64,000 nt of DNA from Limnospira fusiformis SAG 85.79. GTDB lineage: Bacteria > Cyanobacteriota > Cyanobacteriia > Cyanobacteriales > Microcoleaceae. Positions 35,884 through 43,439 of the stretch are shown here, piece after piece (the stretch's first letter is position 1; the number at the start of each line of letters is the position of its first letter). Both the position numbers and the translations under genes were made by a program. The stretch is taken from contig NZ_CP051185.1 in assembly GCF_012516315.1 (NCBI RefSeq), positions 2,717,403-2,781,402 on the forward strand, in the 5' to 3' direction. The notes beneath the pieces are model-generated. The model did not search any database and was not told where the DNA came from. It saw nothing but the letters and a program-made list of their open reading frames with translations.

Positions 35884-36314
35884 AATCACTCGATTATATC
35901 GCTAGATCACCTATCTATAATCATAGCAAATACTGGCATATTGCCGCAAATTTAATCAAGAGCAATACAACTTCAAAAGCGATCGCCTTTCTGGGTCCCT
36001 ATCCCAGAGGGGAGACCGCTGTAGTGAGGGAGGACAGCGTTGTGAGTAGGGAATTGATAGTTTGTTATTTAAATTAAACTTAACCGACAATTAACCCCCA
36101 AATGATAAAAAATTGAGCAGCCACTCAAAAACCGAGGTCAAGCACCCTTGATAAATCAGCCCCAGGTATCTGAACAATCCCAAAGTAGTGAAAGTTACCA
36201 AACTCAGGAAAAAATCAATACCTCTAGCCCAATAGAGTGAATGGGAACTATAATAGTAACATATACTCACCAACCAACCAGAGCAAAACTCCCATCAACA
36301 GAGAGGCATGGTTT
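35884..36314. other. Intergenic region, nothing recognised
   Basis: The 431 bp between the dioxygenase fusion and the acyl-CoA synthetase contain one HIP1 site, short G-rich stretches and no convincing gene. A GTG-started extension of the synthetase from 36237 is possible but unsupported. Confidence 0.5.
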
Positions 36315-39065
36315 ATGCAAGCCACCAGATCAAGAACCACCGATCCAGCCCATGACGTTTTACGCTACGACCACCAACCCCTCAAAGCCATATTTTCACC
36401 CCAAACAGTAGCCGTCATAGGTGCCACCGAAAAACCCAACAGTGTAGGGCGAACCTTGCTGTGGAACCTAATTCGTAACCCCTTTGGTGGTACAGTATTT
36501 CCTATCAACCCCAAACGTAGCAATGTTTTAGGTATCAAAGCCTATCCCAGTATAGGGGAAGTCCCAGAGACAGTAGATTTAGCAATTATTATCACCCCTG
36601 CGCCCACAGTCCCCGATATAGTGCGGCAATGCGTGGAAGCCGGAGTCAAAGGCGCAATCATTCTCTCGGCTGGGTTTAAAGAAATCGGACCCAAGGGGGT
36701 CGAATTAGAACAACAAATCCTGGAATATGCCCGCCAAAGCACGATGCGGATTATTGGTCCTAACTGTTTAGGACTAATGAACCCCCTCACCGGACTAAAT
36801 GCCACTTTTGCCAGTGCCATGGCTATTCGCGGTAGTGTAGGCTTTATCAGTCAAAGTGGGGCCTTGTGTACCTCCATTTTAGACTGGAGTTTTCAGGAAA
36901 ATGTCGGCTTTAGTGCTTTCGTCTCCATCGGATCAATGTTAGATGTGGGATGGGGAGATCTAATTTACTACCTGGGTAATGACCCGAACACCAAAAGCAT
37001 TGTCATCTATATGGAGTCCATAGGAGATGCACGGTCATTCCTATCAGCAGCGCGGGAAGTAGCCCTAACTAAACCCATTATTGTCATTAAAGCCGGACGC
37101 ACAGAAGCCGCAGCCAAAGCCGCAGCCTCCCATACGGGGGCCTTGGCGGGGAGTGATGATGTCCTTGATGCAGCTTTTCGGCGCTGTGGAGTTTTGCGGG
37201 TCTATCATATCGCCCATTTATTCTCTCTGTCGGAATTGCTGGGAAAACAACCACGCCCTAAAGGTCCCCGCCTAACTATTTTAACTAATGCAGGGGGACC
37301 GGGAGTGCTAACCACGGATACTTTACTGATTGAAGGGGGAACCCTAGCACAACTATCCTCTGAAACTACTAAGGCCCTTAACCAGGTTTTACCGCCCCAA
37401 TGGAGTCACAGCAACCCGATTGATATTCTGGGGGATGCAGACCCGGAACGTTACGCGAAAGCCTTTGAAATAGCGGTGAAAGACCCTAGTGGGGATGGGT
37501 TGTTAGTGATTTTGACTCCCCAAGCTATGACTGACCCCACTCAAACGGCGGAACAGTTGAAGTTTTTGGCAATGCAGGATCACAAAAAACCGATTTTGGC
37601 TAGTTGGATGGGTGGCGCAGAAGTGGCAGCAGGGGCTAAGATTCTTAATCAAGCCAATATCGCCACTTTCTCTTATCCTGATACGGCGGTGCGGATGTTT
37701 AACTATATGTGGCGCTATACCTACAATTTGCGTGGCTTGTATGAAACACCGACTTTCGCAGCTTCTGAGGATAATTTATCGACACTGGAAACGGCTAAAC
37801 ATCTGATTGATAAGGTCCTTAGCCAAGGACGAAGTTTGCTAACTGAGTTTGAGTCTAAGGAACTTCTAGCACTTTATGGCATCCCGGTGGTTGATACTCG
37901 CATGGCTTCAAGGGTTGAGGAGGCTTTGGCGGCGGCGGAAGCTATTGGCTATCCGGTAGCCCTCAAATTGTTGTCGGAAACTATTACCCACAAAACTGAT
38001 GTGGGTGGGGTTAAACTTAATTTGACTAGCGCTGAAGAAGTACAGGCGGCTTATGAGGCGATCGCTTCTTCGGTAGCGGAAAAGGTCGGACCTGAACATT
38101 TCCAAGGTGTCACGGTTCAGGAAATGCTTAAATTAGATGGCTATGAATTAATTATCGGCAGTAGCCTTGACCCTCAATTCGGACCAGTGTTGCTATTTGG
38201 TACGGGTGGGCAACTGGTGGAAGTATTTAAAGACCGTATCCTGGCTTTACCGCCCCTTAACACCACTTTGGCGCGGCGGATGATGGAACAGACCAAAATC
38301 TATAAAGCCCTGTTAGGAGTGCGGGGAAGGCCTCCTGTCGATATGGATGCCCTTGAACAGCTTATGGTCAGGTTTTCCCATATAGTGGTCGAACAACCCT
38401 GGATTAAGGAAATTGATATTAACCCTCTGGTGGCTTCGGAAGACCGACTGGTGGCCCTCGATGCGCGGGTGGTACTTCATGACCCAGACACCCCAGAAGA
38501 CCAATTATCTAAGCCGGCTATCCGACCCTATCCTCAGCAATATGTCACCTATTGGGTTTCTCAGAAGGAAATCCCTATTACTATCCGTCCTATCCGTCCT
38601 GAAGATGAACCCATGGCGGTTAAATTCCATGAAAGTCTTTCGGAGGAAAGCGTTTATTTGCGCTATGCTCATCTGATCAAACTTAGTTCCCGGACAGGTC
38701 ATGAACCTATGTCCCGACTCTGTTTTATCGATTACGATCGCGAAATGGCTCTGGTAGCAGAATACACCAATCCCGAAACCCACGAACGACAAATCATCGG
38801 CTTGGGACGACTTAGCAAGGTGTATGGTAGCAATGAGGCGGAATTTTCCCTATTGGTGGCTGATTCTTTCCAACGTCAAGGGGTAGGGACGCAGTTGCTT
38901 GAACAACTCCTATATATTGGTCGCCAGGAAAAACTCACTTCCATTATGGCAGAAATCCTCACTGATAACCGGGTGATGCAGCATATCTGCGAAAAAATCG
39001 GATTTACCCTTAACCGGGTAATTGGGGAACCCATGGTCAGGGCGGAAATTCAACTTTCCGATTAG
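36315..39065 (+). CDS. ADP-forming acyl-CoA synthetase fused to GNAT acetyltransferase
   Basis: A 916-residue multidomain protein from the ATG at 36315. In order: a CoA-binding domain ([20 protein letters not shown]), succinyl-CoA-ligase-like flavodoxin domains with [19 protein letters not shown], an ATP-grasp domain from about residue 480 ([10 protein letters not shown]...YPVALKLLS...THKTDVGGV...[30 protein letters not shown]), and a C-terminal GNAT domain from about residue 765 ([21 protein letters not shown]...[15 protein letters not shown]). The build is that of Pat-type protein lysine acetyltransferases and of bifunctional acetate-CoA ligase/GNAT proteins, linking acyl-CoA metabolism to protein acetylation. 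GAGAGG precedes the start. Confidence 0.92.
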   Translation: MQATRSRTTDPAHDVLRYDHQPLKAIFSPQTVAVIGATEKPNSVGRTLLWNLIRNPFGGTVFPINPKRSNVLGIKAYPSIGEVPETVDLAIIITPAPTVPDIVRQCVEAGVKGAIILSAGFKEIGPKGVELEQQILEYARQSTMRIIGPNCLGLMNPLTGLNATFASAMAIRGSVGFISQSGALCTSILDWSFQENVGFSAFVSIGSMLDVGWGDLIYYLGNDPNTKSIVIYMESIGDARSFLSAAREVALTKPIIVIKAGRTEAAAKAAASHTGALAGSDDVLDAAFRRCGVLRVYHIAHLFSLSELLGKQPRPKGPRLTILTNAGGPGVLTTDTLLIEGGTLAQLSSETTKALNQVLPPQWSHSNPIDILGDADPERYAKAFEIAVKDPSGDGLLVILTPQAMTDPTQTAEQLKFLAMQDHKKPILASWMGGAEVAAGAKILNQANIATFSYPDTAVRMFNYMWRYTYNLRGLYETPTFAASEDNLSTLETAKHLIDKVLSQGRSLLTEFESKELLALYGIPVVDTRMASRVEEALAAAEAIGYPVALKLLSETITHKTDVGGVKLNLTSAEEVQAAYEAIASSVAEKVGPEHFQGVTVQEMLKLDGYELIIGSSLDPQFGPVLLFGTGGQLVEVFKDRILALPPLNTTLARRMMEQTKIYKALLGVRGRPPVDMDALEQLMVRFSHIVVEQPWIKEIDINPLVASEDRLVALDARVVLHDPDTPEDQLSKPAIRPYPQQYVTYWVSQKEIPITIRPIRPEDEPMAVKFHESLSEESVYLRYAHLIKLSSRTGHEPMSRLCFIDYDREMALVAEYTNPETHERQIIGLGRLSKVYGSNEAEFSLLVADSFQRQGVGTQLLEQLLYIGRQEKLTSIMAEILTDNRVMQHICEKIGFTLNRVIGEPMVRAEIQLSD

Positions 39066-39094
39066 CATTTGTTTGTTATTGTTTCTTTAGTGCT

Positions 39095-39120
39095 GGGGTA
39101 GCGATCGCGATCGCTACCCC
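39095..39120. terminator. Perfect 26-bp palindrome built on two HIP1 sites
   Basis: GGGGTA and TACCCC flank two overlapping GCGATCGC octamers, giving a perfect 26-bp palindrome 30 bp after the synthetase stop. The RNA would be a very stable hairpin but has no U-run, so termination is only possible. It marks the boundary before the IscB element. Confidence 0.4.
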
Positions 39121-39229
39121 TACCATTGTACAGGGGGGAGTTCACGTAAACCTCTTGGGAGCGTGGAAGCCCCGTGTCTTTAGACCGGGGAGGAAACGCG
39201 ACAGGGGGACTTTAGTCCCCGTCAATCTT

Positions 39230-40501
39230 TCAAGCATAGGCGTAACCATCCTTCCTGTGAATCGGTTGGCAGTATTTGTGGCTGATGCCTGCCACCCGTA
39301 CCGAAGCGGTGGTAATATCAAAACTACCAGACGCACGGCAGAGAACCCGTCCTAGATATGAGCCAATTTTCTTCCCCGCTGTGACCAGTGCCGTCACCAT
39401 GTCGCCAGTCTGAAAGCCTTTATGAATTTGCCTCCTGGAGCGGTGACGATTCGGGAATCCGTACTTATTCGTCCCGCACATCTGACGGGTTCCATGCCCC
39501 TTTGCTAAAATCAGCAACGGTTTTGAAGTCAGAACTTCCAGTGATTCGACTGGTCCAACACAGGCAGCATCAAGCCAGTGAGCTTTAGGTAGGTTGAGCC
39601 TCAGTCGATTGAACTTCGTTTGTCCGCCCGTTCCTGTGGTAACTGGGAGTCCTGTTGCTTTCAGAGCCTTGAACAAGGCCCATCGGGTCGAGTTAACGGC
39701 AGCCGCATCTTTAAGGGGTGATTTGGCCTGCCTGAGAAGACGACTCAGGACATCAGGCTGGCCCGATAAAAAATCCCGAATGTCCCCATTGCCTTTGGCT
39801 TGATTGCATGAGTGGCAAGCCATCGTCAGGTTAGAAACCCGGTCAGAGCCACCCTTAGACCGAGGCTGGATCTGCTCAACTTCAAGTGGTACATTTTGAG
39901 CCCCACAGTAAGCACAGGTTCTGTCCCACTTGAACAACAGGTATTCCCTGATTTCATAGCCTTGTAATTCTCCCTGCTGATACTCAACACCTGAAATCTC
40001 AGGGTTTTCCATCAATTGCAGGTCGAACCGTACTAGCTCTTGGGTAATGCGGCCAACTGGGGCAAGTCTACGAAATCGGTGAACCCAGGTCATTAGAGTA
40101 TCTACTCGATGCTGCCAGCTGGGAGCTAACCAACCTTCGGGACGAGTCCGATTCAAGAACCGAGCTGGTCGATATCGGGTCTTGCGGTTTCGTCGAGAAC
40201 GTCGGAGTTGACGACGAGAGAGCAATGCTTCTTTAATCTGCTGTCCTCGGTGCTGCAACTCGGCAGCAAAGATAATATGATTCCCTTGCTTCAAGGCAAT
40301 TCCAGTGACTTTAGAGCCTGGGTCTAATTTGAGTTCGAGGGGTTCAGGATTAGCGTCAACCTCCTTGTTTAGAATAATGGTGAATGGGTAGCGTCGAAAT
40401 ACCGATGCTTTCCCGGCTTTGAGCAGTGATCGTGCCATCCCTGGCTTGCACGGTGTCAGGGGCTTGCGGTTGGTATCTAAAACGAAAACATGGTTAGACA
40501 T
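39230..40501 (-). CDS. iscB: IscB OMEGA nuclease with altered HNH active site
   Basis: A 423-residue IscB, the RNA-guided ancestor of Cas9. Domains in order: PLMP (VFVLDTNRKPLTPCKPGMAR, LLKAGKASVFRRYPFTI), RuvC-I with D60 in LKLDPGSKVTGIAL, an Arg-rich bridge helix (RRQLRRSRRNRKTRYR, 96-111), RuvC-II with E155 in ITQELVRFD, a zinc-bearing HNH (CAYC 196-199, ACHSC 228-232), and RuvC-III with H308 and D311 in PKAHWLDAACVG. The first catalytic His of HNH (normally in a (D/E)H pair before xxPRSKGG) is Gln210, codon CAG, in LEVEQIQPRS. The RuvC triad is intact, so this protein may nick only one strand. Confidence 0.92.
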   Translation of the reverse strand: MSNHVFVLDTNRKPLTPCKPGMARSLLKAGKASVFRRYPFTIILNKEVDANPEPLELKLDPGSKVTGIALKQGNHIIFAAELQHRGQQIKEALLSRRQLRRSRRNRKTRYRPARFLNRTRPEGWLAPSWQHRVDTLMTWVHRFRRLAPVGRITQELVRFDLQLMENPEISGVEYQQGELQGYEIREYLLFKWDRTCAYCGAQNVPLEVEQIQPRSKGGSDRVSNLTMACHSCNQAKGNGDIRDFLSGQPDVLSRLLRQAKSPLKDAAAVNSTRWALFKALKATGLPVTTGTGGQTKFNRLRLNLPKAHWLDAACVGPVESLEVLTSKPLLILAKGHGTRQMCGTNKYGFPNRHRSRRQIHKGFQTGDMVTALVTAGKKIGSYLGRVLCRASGSFDITTASVRVAGISHKYCQPIHRKDGYAYA

Positions 40502-40742
40502 TGTTGCGTCTGTTCTGATTGCTCGTAACGTTTGCTTCGCTAATGTTCAGAGTCGGTACTTTCCAAATCGCACTGTCTTAACCCCTTAGGACTGTTTAAC
40601 GATTTGGTTCATGAGCCTGGAACTAGCACGCATTCCAGGGTAGGAACTTTAACTCTTGCTCTGAACGTAGCCAGTTAAGGCTTAAGCTGGTCAGCTACCT
40701 GAAAGCGGGGGCACGAAGCCCCCGTGCTTCAGCCGGGGGTGC
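40502..40742 (-). ncRNA. Candidate omegaRNA of IscB
   Basis: IscB guide RNAs are encoded directly upstream of the protein, with the guide at the RNA 5' end taken from DNA outside the element. The 240 bp before the iscB ATG (reading the minus strand) are gene-free and rich in stem potential, including CGGGGGC-TTCGT-GCCCCCG and paired CCTGGAA/TTCCAGG segments at about 40607-40644. The guide would derive from the flank beyond about 40742. Assignment rests on position and structure, not on a covariance match. Confidence 0.5.
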
Positions 40743-40795
40743 TGACGAATAATCTGGTAGACATAGGGGATAATTGGAGAACCCGCCCCTAGGTT

Positions 40796-42007
40796 TTAAT
40801 GGTGGTGATGATCATGATCATGGCTATGGCTATGGCTATGGCTATGATGATGATGGCTATGGCTATGATGACCTGGATCTGATTGTACTGCCAGGCTAGG
40901 ATTAATAGATAATGCGGTTTGGCTTAACAATGCCTCAATCTGAGGATCTGCCCAATTAGCAGCCATCTCCAGGAATTGGGGATGGTCATTGACACAAGCC
41001 ATCTGAATATATCTTACTTGGGGATGTCGCCGCCGCAATGCCTCGATAATGTGTTCTACATCTAATAGGGTTTCGTGGTTTTCGGTAGCAAACCCTATGG
41101 GCATGAAGACAATAGCCGTTGCTCCTAATTCTATCAGATTATGGGCGGCTAGTTGTGCGTTCGGTTGAGTCCAGTCAATCAGGGGGGTATCATGGTTTAG
41201 CCAGCCTACAGAAATTAAGGGATAACGGTTGATGAGTTTTTCCCGGACTTTTTCATATAAGGCTTGACTTTCATCAATTCCTGATGTAAAACCCTTGGCT
41301 TTATGGGGGCATCCATGATTCATTAATACGATGCCAGTTTGGGAGGGTAAATGTGCGATCGCCAATTCTTCCTCAATTTTTGCCTGCACTAATTCCGCCA
41401 TTAAATCAATGTATTCAGGCTGATTGTAAAAGGAGGGGATATAACGCTGACCTGTCACCCAATGGCTGTTGGTATCGGCTAATTTTGCCAGGGCATTATT
41501 CACCTGTTCTACAGCTATACCACTGGTAAAAATTGAATCAACTACTAACAGTGGATAAATCAGGATTTTGTCGAATCCTTCACTTTTAATTTGACCTAAA
41601 ACGGTTTCTGGTAGGAAGGGGGCGCAGAAATTAAAGGCTTTAAATACTTGGATGCGATCGCCCCATTTTTGTTGTAAATGTGCTTCAATTCCGGCGCGTT
41701 GTTTCTCAAAAATGGCATTATGGGGAGAAATGAAATTGCCATGCTGATGACTCCATTCATGGAGGTCAAAGATTGCCAAAATCCGCGCCAGAGGCGGATA
41801 AATCCAAGTGGGAACAGGGGCGAATTTGGCGGTTAACAGATTTAAAGCCTGTTCATTATAATTGGCAAAGTCTTCATAGCTTTCTACTTCTCCATAACCC
41901 ATCAATAAAACGGCTACCCGATCTGATTTAGGGCGATCGCTTAATTGGGTGCTAGGATTTGTAATTTTCTCAGGAGTTGTCACCACGTCTTTATCCTCTG
42001 ATCTCAC
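40796..42007 (-). CDS. Ferrochelatase-like class II chelatase with His-rich tail
   Basis: A ~403-residue protein of the HemH/CbiX chelatase superfamily. RVAVLLMGYGEVESYEDFANY resembles the ferrochelatase start; FNFCAPFLPETV, LIYPLLVVDSIFTSGIAVEQV, GIVLMNHGCPHKAKGF and VGWLNHDTPLIDW follow, and IVFMPIGFATENHETLLDVEH holds the conserved late His/Glu region. After residue 378 comes a tail of about 25 residues that is almost all His, Ser and Asp. Such tails, known from CbiX chelatases and Ni/Co chaperones, store or deliver divalent metal. Heme or cobalamin metal insertion is thus open. The start is GTG 42007 or TTG 42010. Confidence 0.75.
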   Translation of the reverse strand: MRSEDKDVVTTPEKITNPSTQLSDRPKSDRVAVLLMGYGEVESYEDFANYNEQALNLLTAKFAPVPTWIYPPLARILAIFDLHEWSHQHGNFISPHNAIFEKQRAGIEAHLQQKWGDRIQVFKAFNFCAPFLPETVLGQIKSEGFDKILIYPLLVVDSIFTSGIAVEQVNNALAKLADTNSHWVTGQRYIPSFYNQPEYIDLMAELVQAKIEEELAIAHLPSQTGIVLMNHGCPHKAKGFTSGIDESQALYEKVREKLINRYPLISVGWLNHDTPLIDWTQPNAQLAAHNLIELGATAIVFMPIGFATENHETLLDVEHIIEALRRRHPQVRYIQMACVNDHPQFLEMAANWADPQIEALLSQTALSINPSLAVQSDPGHHSHSHHHHSHSHSHSHDHDHHHH

Positions 42008-42112
42008 CAATGAGCTATTTCCCCATAGTTTAACATCCCCTAGGGGGGGAGGGGGACAAAATATTGATAACTATGGGGAGGTGGGGGAGGTGGGGGGCTA
42101 CCATAGCTAAAG

Positions 42113-43378
42113 CTACCCGATGAAATATCGCAGGAGTAGAAACCCTGTAGCGGCCAAAAATGCAGCGGTGGGGACTGTAATTAACCAAGCCAAGGCGATA
42201 TTACCTACAGTCCCAAATTTAATAGACTTCCAGCCTTGAACAATTCCCACCCCGACGACACCGCCAACTAACGCATGGGAGGTAGAAACAGGTATCCCTA
42301 AGTTAGAAGCAATTAATACAGTGGTGGCGGTGGCCAGTTCAGCCGAAAATCCGGCACTAGGGGTTAAAGTGATAATATTTTCGCCGACAGTGGAGATCAC
42401 TTTTTGACCCCAAACCGCCAGACCTGTAGCAATACCAGCGCCGCCAATAACTAATACCCAGAGGGGGATATGAAACTCTCCGAGGGGGACAGAAGCGGTT
42501 TGTCGGATATAGACAATAATGGCAAGGGGTGCGACAGTGTTACCAACATCATTAGACCCATGAGCAAAAGCAACAAAGCAAGCACTGAAAACCTGAAACT
42601 GAGCGAGTTTTTTTTCAATGGAGGACTTGCTATCACCGGATCTAAAAGTAGGTTGCCAACTAAACCAGGTAAGGCCAACTACAGCGAGACCAGCGATCGC
42701 AATAGTCAAATCATGGGTAGGAAAATTAAGACCCCATTGGCTTTTCATCCAAGAGGCGAGGGGTTGACTAATTTCTGGGACTACTAAAGTGCCAAACACT
42801 GCAATCATGGCACAACTGAGCCAGGGGGTCCATTCGAGAATTTGTTGTTGTGGGTGTGGGTGTTCCAAAATCCAGTATTTAATGAGACTGTAGAGTAAGG
42901 CAGCGATCGCCGCACTAATGAGGGGGGTAATTAACCAAGCCAGAGAAATCAAACCTACAGTTTTCCAGGCTACAGCAGTCCATCCTACAGCCACAGCACT
43001 AAATCCCGAAATAGCACCGACCACAGCATGGGAAGAGGCGACGGGTAAACCCTTACGGGTAGCAATTTGTAGCCATAACCCGGTCGAGACTAATACCGCT
43101 ATCATACCCAATTGGAACAATTGAGGCGATCGGATAAATTCTTCCGGCTTGACTACCCCAGTAGCCAAAGTTTCCGAAACCCTACCCCCGAATAATACCG
43201 CCCCAAAAAATTCCAGAACCCCAGCGATGATAATAGCTTGTCGGAGAGTAATCGCCTTTGACCCTACAGAAGTCCCCATAGAGTTAGCCACATCATTGGC
43301 TCCGAGGGTGCAAGCCACATAAAAAGCTAACAGACAGACGAACCACAGGGGAATTAAGTTGATGGGGGAAATTTCCAT
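42113..43378 (-). CDS. pitA: Inorganic phosphate transporter, PiT family
   Basis: A 421-residue inner-membrane low-affinity phosphate carrier. Both halves carry the duplicated PHO4 signature: ACTLGANDVANSMGTSVGSKAI near residue 25 and AFAHGSNDVGNTVAPLA in the second half, each followed by GxPVSTSHALVG-type motifs. About ten transmembrane segments are apparent. The ATG at 43378 is chosen over a TTG two codons earlier. The group II intron begins 69 bp upstream of its start, but the intron lies in a divergent small ORF, not in pitA. Confidence 0.93.
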   Translation of the reverse strand: MEISPINLIPLWFVCLLAFYVACTLGANDVANSMGTSVGSKAITLRQAIIIAGVLEFFGAVLFGGRVSETLATGVVKPEEFIRSPQLFQLGMIAVLVSTGLWLQIATRKGLPVASSHAVVGAISGFSAVAVGWTAVAWKTVGLISLAWLITPLISAAIAALLYSLIKYWILEHPHPQQQILEWTPWLSCAMIAVFGTLVVPEISQPLASWMKSQWGLNFPTHDLTIAIAGLAVVGLTWFSWQPTFRSGDSKSSIEKKLAQFQVFSACFVAFAHGSNDVGNTVAPLAIIVYIRQTASVPLGEFHIPLWVLVIGGAGIATGLAVWGQKVISTVGENIITLTPSAGFSAELATATTVLIASNLGIPVSTSHALVGGVVGVGIVQGWKSIKFGTVGNIALAWLITVPTAAFLAATGFLLLRYFIG

Positions 43379-43439
43379 TAGCAAAGATGAAATTCAGATG
43401 AAATTAACCGGATAACTAGGGAGAGTGTTTGTTATATTA

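Larger units (their letters stand above)
39160..40742 (-). mobile_element. IscB-type IS200/IS605-related element without TnpA
   Basis: The unit contains iscB, a structured upstream region and stem-loops at both ends. At the iscB 3' side, CCCCG (39170-39174) pairs with CGGGG (39186-39190), and GGGGACT-TT-AGTCCCC lies at 39205-39220. At the upstream side CGGGGGC-ACGAA-GCCCCCG lies at 40706-40724. Subterminal hairpins of this kind are what Y1 transposases recognise. No tnpA gene is present, so movement would need a transposase in trans. Exact ends cannot be fixed without an empty site. Confidence 0.7.

Noticed and set aside
36091..36273. Hydrophobic 60-residue minus-strand frame as a small membrane protein
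   Set aside because: No ribosome binding site, and it overlaps the leader of the acyl-CoA synthetase gene; no supporting pattern.
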